From positions 812,001 through 876,000 of the forward strand of contig NZ_CAUQDV010000001.1 of the NCBI RefSeq assembly GCF_963517015.1: a stretch of 64,000 nucleotides of DNA, read 5' to 3'. The DNA comes from an uncultured Devosia sp. Lineage in GTDB: Bacteria > Pseudomonadota > Alphaproteobacteria > Rhizobiales > Devosiaceae. Below are positions 59,854 to 64,000 of this stretch, piece by piece. The notes under the pieces were generated by a model. The model did not search any database. It was not told the DNA's origin and was given only the letters and a program-made list of their open reading frames with translations. Each line of letters starts with the position of its first letter. Position 1 is the stretch's first letter. Both the position numbers and the translations under genes were made by a program.

Positions 59854-60823
59854 TCGGTGGGCCGGGTGTTTCGTCTTCCCGCTCCACGATGAGCGCGATG
59901 TGATCGACAATTTCGCTCAAGGGCTGGCGGAAGGTTGTCAGGTCGTAGCCGAGCCAGCCGGCCTCGGAAATGTCGTCGAAGCCGACCACGCAGAGCTCTT
60001 CCGGAACCTTCATGCGGAACTCCAGGCGAGCCGCATCCAGAAAGCCCATGGCCAGCAGATCGGTGACGCAGAAAACGCCATCGGGGCGGTTTGAGGCAGC
60101 GAGCAATTGCCGCGCGCCATCGGCTCCGGTCTTGTAGCCGGTTGGTCCGGCCCGACACACCGTGGCCTCCATCCCCATTTCGGCGGCGGTGGCAACGAAG
60201 GCGCGCTCGCGCGTCATGAGGCTGGGCGTGCCGGCGGTGGAGCTGACGACGGCCAGTCGTTCGCAGCCTGCGCGGCGCAACATCAGGCAGGCTTCGCGAG
60301 CTGCGCTTTCATTCTCTACGGAAATGAACTCCGGGCCGACCAGCTGATCGGCGCGGTTGATCAGGATTACCCGCTGGCCGTTGTCGATGCAGGTATTGAC
60401 GAGTGAAGCGGGCGGGGAGCCCGAGACCACCACGGTGGCATCGGCCCGGTAATTGAGGGTCTGGCGGAGCGCTGCTTCCACATTCTCGGGCTGGCCGGCG
60501 GTGTTGAGCACCATGACCACCTTGCCGATGGCCTGCAGCCGCCGCGTGGCCATTTCCACGATAGTGGCCTGGAACGGGGTCTGCATTTCCGCAACGATCA
60601 GGCAGACGATGCCTGTGCGATGGCGAATGAGGCCTCGCGCCAAGTGGTTGACGTGATAGCCCAGCTCACTAGCTGCCGCGAGCACCTTGGCTCGGGTCTC
60701 GGGGGAAACGCTGGCACCATCGGTGAAGGTGCGTGATACCGCCGATCGCGACACCCCGGCGCGCTCGGCCACTTTGTTGGCGCTGATCGAGGCTTTCTTC
60801 AGTTTCAACTTTACACCGGCCAC
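59807..60823 (-). CDS. LacI-family regulator of the phosphoester-uptake locus
   Basis: This 338-residue LacI protein has the HTH ISANKVAERAGVSRSAVSR and effector domain (GIVCLIVAEMQTPFQATIVE, then DLLAMGFLDAARLEFRMKVP and VVGFDDISEAGWLGYDLT). The GTG at 60823 preceded by GGGGAG gives the normal LacI length; longer in-frame starts up to 61012 are rejected because they would begin inside the palindrome. Its upstream region carries TTGCAAAGCTGTGCAA at 60997-61012, matching the copies before the other units, so autorepression and regulon control are inferred. Confidence 0.88.
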   Translation of the reverse strand: MAGVKLKLKKASISANKVAERAGVSRSAVSRTFTDGASVSPETRAKVLAAASELGYHVNHLARGLIRHRTGIVCLIVAEMQTPFQATIVEMATRRLQAIGKVVMVLNTAGQPENVEAALRQTLNYRADATVVVSGSPPASLVNTCIDNGQRVILINRADQLVGPEFISVENESAAREACLMLRRAGCERLAVVSSTAGTPSLMTRERAFVATAAEMGMEATVCRAGPTGYKTGADGARQLLAASNRPDGVFCVTDLLAMGFLDAARLEFRMKVPEELCVVGFDDISEAGWLGYDLTTFRQPLSEIVDHIALIVEREDETPGPPISLPTQVVWRKTVRP

Positions 60824-60996
60824 GGTCTGATTCTCCCCGGGCGAAAGTGCCGGTTGCACATCACTGTCTCGCCTGGGCAAGGAATTGCTCAGCGGTGCGT
60901 GCGGCGAATGTTTGAGGAAATCCGGGCGAAATTGCAAGTTCATTCGCCTTGGATTGCCTCCGAATGCGCGGATGTTGCGACGCGATGCGTCGTAGT

Positions 60997-61012
60997 TTGC
61001 AAAGCTGTGCAA
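60997..61012. promoter_or_regulatory. Operator-like palindrome between LacI and Na/Pi genes
   Basis: TTGCAAAGCTGTGCAA differs from the consensus TTGCACAGCTGTGCAA at one base. It sits between the divergent regulator and Na/phosphate transporter genes (239-base gap). Confidence 0.7.
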
Positions 61013-61062
61013 TGTGTGTCAGCTTACTGTGCTTCAGATGCTCCGGCCAAGAGGGCTTTGCC

Positions 61063-62721
61063 TTGAACTCCACGATTCAACTGGTCGACCTGCTCGGCGC
61101 GACTGCCCTCCTGCTGTGGGGCCTGCGCATGATCAAGACAGGCGTACTGCGGGCCTATGGAACCGTGTTGCGCCAGTGGATCGGCAAGGGCGCCAGCAAC
61201 CGATTTACTTCAGCCTTCTGGGGTTTCGTTGTCACGCTGGGCCTGCAGTCCAGTACGGCGACGGCCGTCATCATCGCGTCCTTCACTGCGCGCGACATCG
61301 TTCGCCCACGCCTGGCACAGGCCATGATGCTCGGGGCCAATCTCGGCACAGCCGTTGTGACGCTGATCCTTTCGGCCGACGTGCACTGGATAGGCAGCGC
61401 ATTTTTGTTCGTGGGAGTGGTCCTGTTCAGCGCCGCGCAGGGAACGCGCAACCGCAACCTGGGGCGGGCCATCCTCGGCCTTGGTTTCATGCTGCTGGCA
61501 CTTCACCTGTTGAGCGGCGTCACCGAGCCTCTGCGCGAATCCGAACTCATCGCAACGGTGCTGAGCGGATTGGGCGATGCGCCGGTCTTTGCCGTGCTGC
61601 TGTCAGCCGGGCTGGCGCTGCTCGCGTCATCGTCCTTGGCGGTGGTGGTTCTGGTGATGATGCTGGCGGCCAGCGGCATCGTCGAGCCCACCCTGGCCCT
61701 TTGGCTGGTGGCCGGCGCCAATCTGGGTGGCGCGGTGCCACCCTACTTGACAGTGCGCAGCGAAGGGCTGGCTGCCCGGCGACTGACGCTGGCTAATCTC
61801 CTGGTGCGAGCGCTGGGAACTCTGGTGGTGGTGCTGCTGGCAGATCCGATGGCCACGCAATTGACGCGTATTGCGCCCAGCGGCGCGGCGCTGGTCGCTT
61901 CGGCGCATCTGATCTTCAACGCCATGCTGCTGGTTGTCTTCCTGCCCCTTCTTGGGCCGGTGGCGCGCCTGGCTGAACTGCTTCTGCCCGAGCGGAGCAA
62001 GGGTGGAAGCCAGGCGGCCACCTATCTCGACGAGAGCCTGATGTCAGTGCCCGACATGGCCTTGGCCGTCGCTGCGCGCGAGACATTGCGCATGGGTGAC
62101 CTGGTCGGCGAAATGCTGGACCAGACCCTGCAATTGGTGCGCAACTCTGATGCTGCTCTTTATGAATCGGTCTCGGGGCTGGAGGCCGAAGTCGACCGGC
62201 TGCACGAATCCATCAAACTCTACGTCGCCCGGGTCAGCCGGGCCGATCTTGATGAAGAAGACACGCGGCGTGCCAGCGAAGTCATTTCCTATGCCATCAA
62301 CCTCGAGCATGTCGGAGACATCATCAAACGCGGCCTTGCAGAGATTGCTGCCAAGAAAGCCCGCAAGAAGCTGTCGCTGTCTGCCCAGGGCCTGGGAGAG
62401 ATTTCCGAATTCTTTGAGCAGACCCGGGAAAATCTGCAGATGGCGCAGGCGATCTTCATGTCGCGCGACCCCACGCTTGCCGAGCGCCTGCTGAACCAGA
62501 AGATCGAGATCCGTAAACTGGAAGCTCGTTCCGCTCAGCTGCACATGGAGCGCATGCGGGACGGGTTAAGCGAGAGCCTTGAGACCAGCTCGATTCACCT
62601 TGACCTATTGCGGGACCTCAAACGGGTCAATGCCCACTTGGCTTCGGTGGCATATCCCATCTTAGAAGAAATGGGTTTGCTGGGCGAAAGTCGCCTGCGC
62701 AATCAAAACGTCAGCGGTTAG
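61063..62721 (+). CDS. Na/phosphate cotransporter-family protein with PhoU-like domain
   Basis: This 552-residue membrane protein has the two inverted Na/Pi repeats (GLQSSTATAVIIASF in the first, SSSLAVVVLVMML and GANLGGAVPPY in the second). A cytoplasmic PhoU-like helical domain follows, from about residue 360 (LVGEMLDQTLQLVRNSDAAL, INLEHVGDIIKRGLAEI). E. coli YjbB, of this family, promotes phosphate export. The TTG at 61063 has AGAGGG seven bases upstream and gives the natural N-terminus. Export of phosphate released from imported esters would fit its place in the regulon. Confidence 0.88.
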   Translation: MNSTIQLVDLLGATALLLWGLRMIKTGVLRAYGTVLRQWIGKGASNRFTSAFWGFVVTLGLQSSTATAVIIASFTARDIVRPRLAQAMMLGANLGTAVVTLILSADVHWIGSAFLFVGVVLFSAAQGTRNRNLGRAILGLGFMLLALHLLSGVTEPLRESELIATVLSGLGDAPVFAVLLSAGLALLASSSLAVVVLVMMLAASGIVEPTLALWLVAGANLGGAVPPYLTVRSEGLAARRLTLANLLVRALGTLVVVLLADPMATQLTRIAPSGAALVASAHLIFNAMLLVVFLPLLGPVARLAELLLPERSKGGSQAATYLDESLMSVPDMALAVAARETLRMGDLVGEMLDQTLQLVRNSDAALYESVSGLEAEVDRLHESIKLYVARVSRADLDEEDTRRASEVISYAINLEHVGDIIKRGLAEIAAKKARKKLSLSAQGLGEISEFFEQTRENLQMAQAIFMSRDPTLAERLLNQKIEIRKLEARSAQLHMERMRDGLSESLETSSIHLDLLRDLKRVNAHLASVAYPILEEMGLLGESRLRNQNVSG

Positions 62722-62948
62722 ATCGGGTCACCTTGGCCAAAAGATGGGTTTAGCCTGATGAGCGCTCCTTCAAACGCCCGCTTCTAACCGGGCCCTTTCC
62801 CAACCGTTTGAAGAAGTGATCCAGCCAAAATCGAACTGTCCGCCTACCACCCGATGTTGCCGGCATCGCGACGGCCCCCTGCTGCAACCCCAGTCAGTGA
62901 CGCCATTCACAAGACGAGGTTCTGGCCACAGGAATAAGAAGCAACTGG

Positions 62949-63425
62949 TTAGTTGGTGGGAGTGCTTTCCAGTCGAAACAATGAAATCTGCTCGTCGGAA
63001 AGATCCAACAGAAACCGCGATAGGTCACGTTCGAATACCATCCTGGCGGCCTTGCGTGGGCGTACCCAACGTCGCTCCCTCTGGCCCTTTTCGTCCCATT
63101 TCGTCGCTTCACCAGTGACACAGATAGGGTAGACAACCGCTTGAGCTGCTTTCCTTGAGCCGTCATCAAACATCTTGATGTAGTGATAGGAACCAAGTGG
63201 AGCCGTCGAAACTGTTCCCGTAACCCTGGCTTCTTCGCAGGCCTCCAGAAGGGCGGCGTCCGGGTCGGATTTTCCTTCCATCGGCCAGCCTTTGGGGAGC
63301 ATCCACCTCGCATTGGTACGCGACGTCACGACCAAGATGCGCACCTTGCCGTCTTCCCCTATTCGCCATGGCAATGCAGCGATCTGCCTGCACGGGCCGA
63401 TAATGTTTGCAGCGGACTTAGGCAT
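62949..63425 (-). CDS. Nudix hydrolase 2
   Basis: A 158-residue paralogue of the Nudix protein at 50352 (shared RQIAALPWR-like start, SRTNARWMLPKGWPMEGK against SRRSGHWMLPKGWQIDGM, and GSYHYIKMFDDG against GSYRYLKLLDNG). The helix LLEACEEARV keeps the metal Glu residues; the first Glu and the Arg of the textbook box are again replaced (Lys, Leu). AAGG precedes the ATG. It lies 30 bases after the partial Na/Pi gene in the same direction, so the two form a unit. No operator-like palindrome was seen here. Confidence 0.86.
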   Translation of the reverse strand: MPKSAANIIGPCRQIAALPWRIGEDGKVRILVVTSRTNARWMLPKGWPMEGKSDPDAALLEACEEARVTGTVSTAPLGSYHYIKMFDDGSRKAAQAVVYPICVTGEATKWDEKGQRERRWVRPRKAARMVFERDLSRFLLDLSDEQISLFRLESTPTN

Positions 63426-63455
63426 ACATGGCCTTGTTTACAGTATTGGCGTAGA

Positions 63456-64000
63456 TCAAAGGACCTGTCCTCGCGTCAATTTCGAACCCAGTAGCTCGCC
63501 TTGATCGCTGAGAATTGAGTAGGCAACGCCGCACAATAGAGAATTGATGTGGCGAAGCGAGCGCAGTGTTTGAAGATGGAGTTCGCTGGTTTCAAAGCTG
63601 TTCGGATCGCGCTTCCGGAGGCGGATAAAGTGCTGGTTCACGCTCGTCCGCTCAAGCACACCCACGGCGTCCTTTTCAGCGACTAGTTGGCGGGCCGAGG
63701 CGACGTCCTCGGAGACCAGAACGTTGAGCGCCAGTTGAAGATTGCCTTGCACGTGGGCATGCAGATCGAGCAACTCGTCCCAGCCCTCGGTTGAGAACGT
63801 GAGGTGCCGGTCAGATAGCTGATCGGCGACGCGCAGGAGTTGCCGGGATATGATGTCACCGGCCTGCTCGAGGCTGATGGCAAAGACACCGAGGTCGGAA
63901 GCCCTGCTGCTTTGCGCCTCGTCCATTGCGTCCCAATTCAGCTGTGACAGGAAGAGTTTGATGGCGGCATTAGCGCGGTCCACCTCGGGTTCGAGCGCCT
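63456..64000 (-). CDS. Na/phosphate cotransporter-family protein 2, partial
   Basis: The gene runs off the right edge; only its last ~181 codons are in the window. They form the PhoU-like regulatory domain: ALEPEVDRANAAIKLFLSQL, ASDLGVFAISLEQAGDIISR and the C-terminal SELHLQTLRSLRHINSLLCG. These align with the end of the transporter at 61063 (SIHLDLLRDLKRVNAHLASV). It should carry Na/Pi membrane repeats beyond the window. It precedes Nudix 2, repeating the Na/Pi and Nudix association. Confidence 0.82.
   Translation of the reverse strand, partial: ALEPEVDRANAAIKLFLSQLNWDAMDEAQSSRASDLGVFAISLEQAGDIISRQLLRVADQLSDRHLTFSTEGWDELLDLHAHVQGNLQLALNVLVSEDVASARQLVAEKDAVGVLERTSVNQHFIRLRKRDPNSFETSELHLQTLRSLRHINSLLCGVAYSILSDQGELLGSKLTRGQVL

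Noticed and set aside
48130..61012. Repeated TTGCAC elements as a CRISPR or insertion-sequence signature
   Set aside because: The copies are single, far apart and only in promoter regions; no spacers, leader or transposase accompany them.

Overview
The window is GC-rich, densely packed alphaproteobacterial chromosomal DNA. The mix of oligopeptide-type ABC transporters used in sugar operons, LacI regulators, a LigD without its phosphoesterase domain, DUF3606 and small stress-type proteins suggests a soil or plant-associated member of the Hyphomicrobiales, perhaps Devosia-like. That placement is inference; no rRNA, tRNA or CRISPR array was recognised.

Layout. (1) 1-5.3 kb looks like an accessory island: small orphan genes (one frameshifted), a catalytic-domain-only tyrosine recombinase, and a 777-residue RloC-type anticodon nuclease, which is a phage-defence ATPase with a zinc hook. 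(2) 5.3-10.7 kb holds an Fsr-type MFS exporter divergent from a MarR regulator with a Cys/His-rich tail, sharing a perfect 9-bp-arm palindrome, followed by an exported protein, an AhpD-like protein, a glutamine amidotransferase, a MOSC protein and an acetyltransferase. (3) 10.8-15 kb holds ligD and small stress-type genes. (4) 15-38 kb is a carbon-uptake block: two LacI regulators, two complete peptide/oligosaccharide-type ABC transporters, a cytoplasmic glycoside-hydrolase-like protein, a 2-hydroxyacid dehydrogenase, a GarR-type reductase, a hydratase-like protein, a cyclase-family hydrolase, a DMT exporter and a glycerate 2-kinase. GarR and the kinase suggest that catabolism ends in the D-glycerate route. 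(5) 38-48 kb holds SDRs, a LysR regulator, an alpha/beta hydrolase, a cytochrome P460-like protein with a membrane partner, an Old Yellow Enzyme homologue and several decayed genes (an SDR tail, and an MFS/aldo-keto reductase deletion scar).

(6) 48-64 kb is the most interesting part. It has one Fe3+/hexose-phosphate-type ABC transporter with three paralogous binding proteins, two inositol-monophosphatase-family enzymes, a CX5R phosphatase, a calcineurin-like phosphoesterase, two Nudix hydrolases, two Na/phosphate transporters (one partial) and a LacI regulator. A 16-bp palindrome close to TTGCACAGCWGTGCAA recurs upstream of the transcription units, including the regulator's own promoter region. 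I read it as one regulon that imports a phosphorylated organic compound, removes its phosphates and expels the surplus phosphate. An inositol polyphosphate is an attractive but unproven substrate; a sugar phosphate or phosphodiester is the main alternative.
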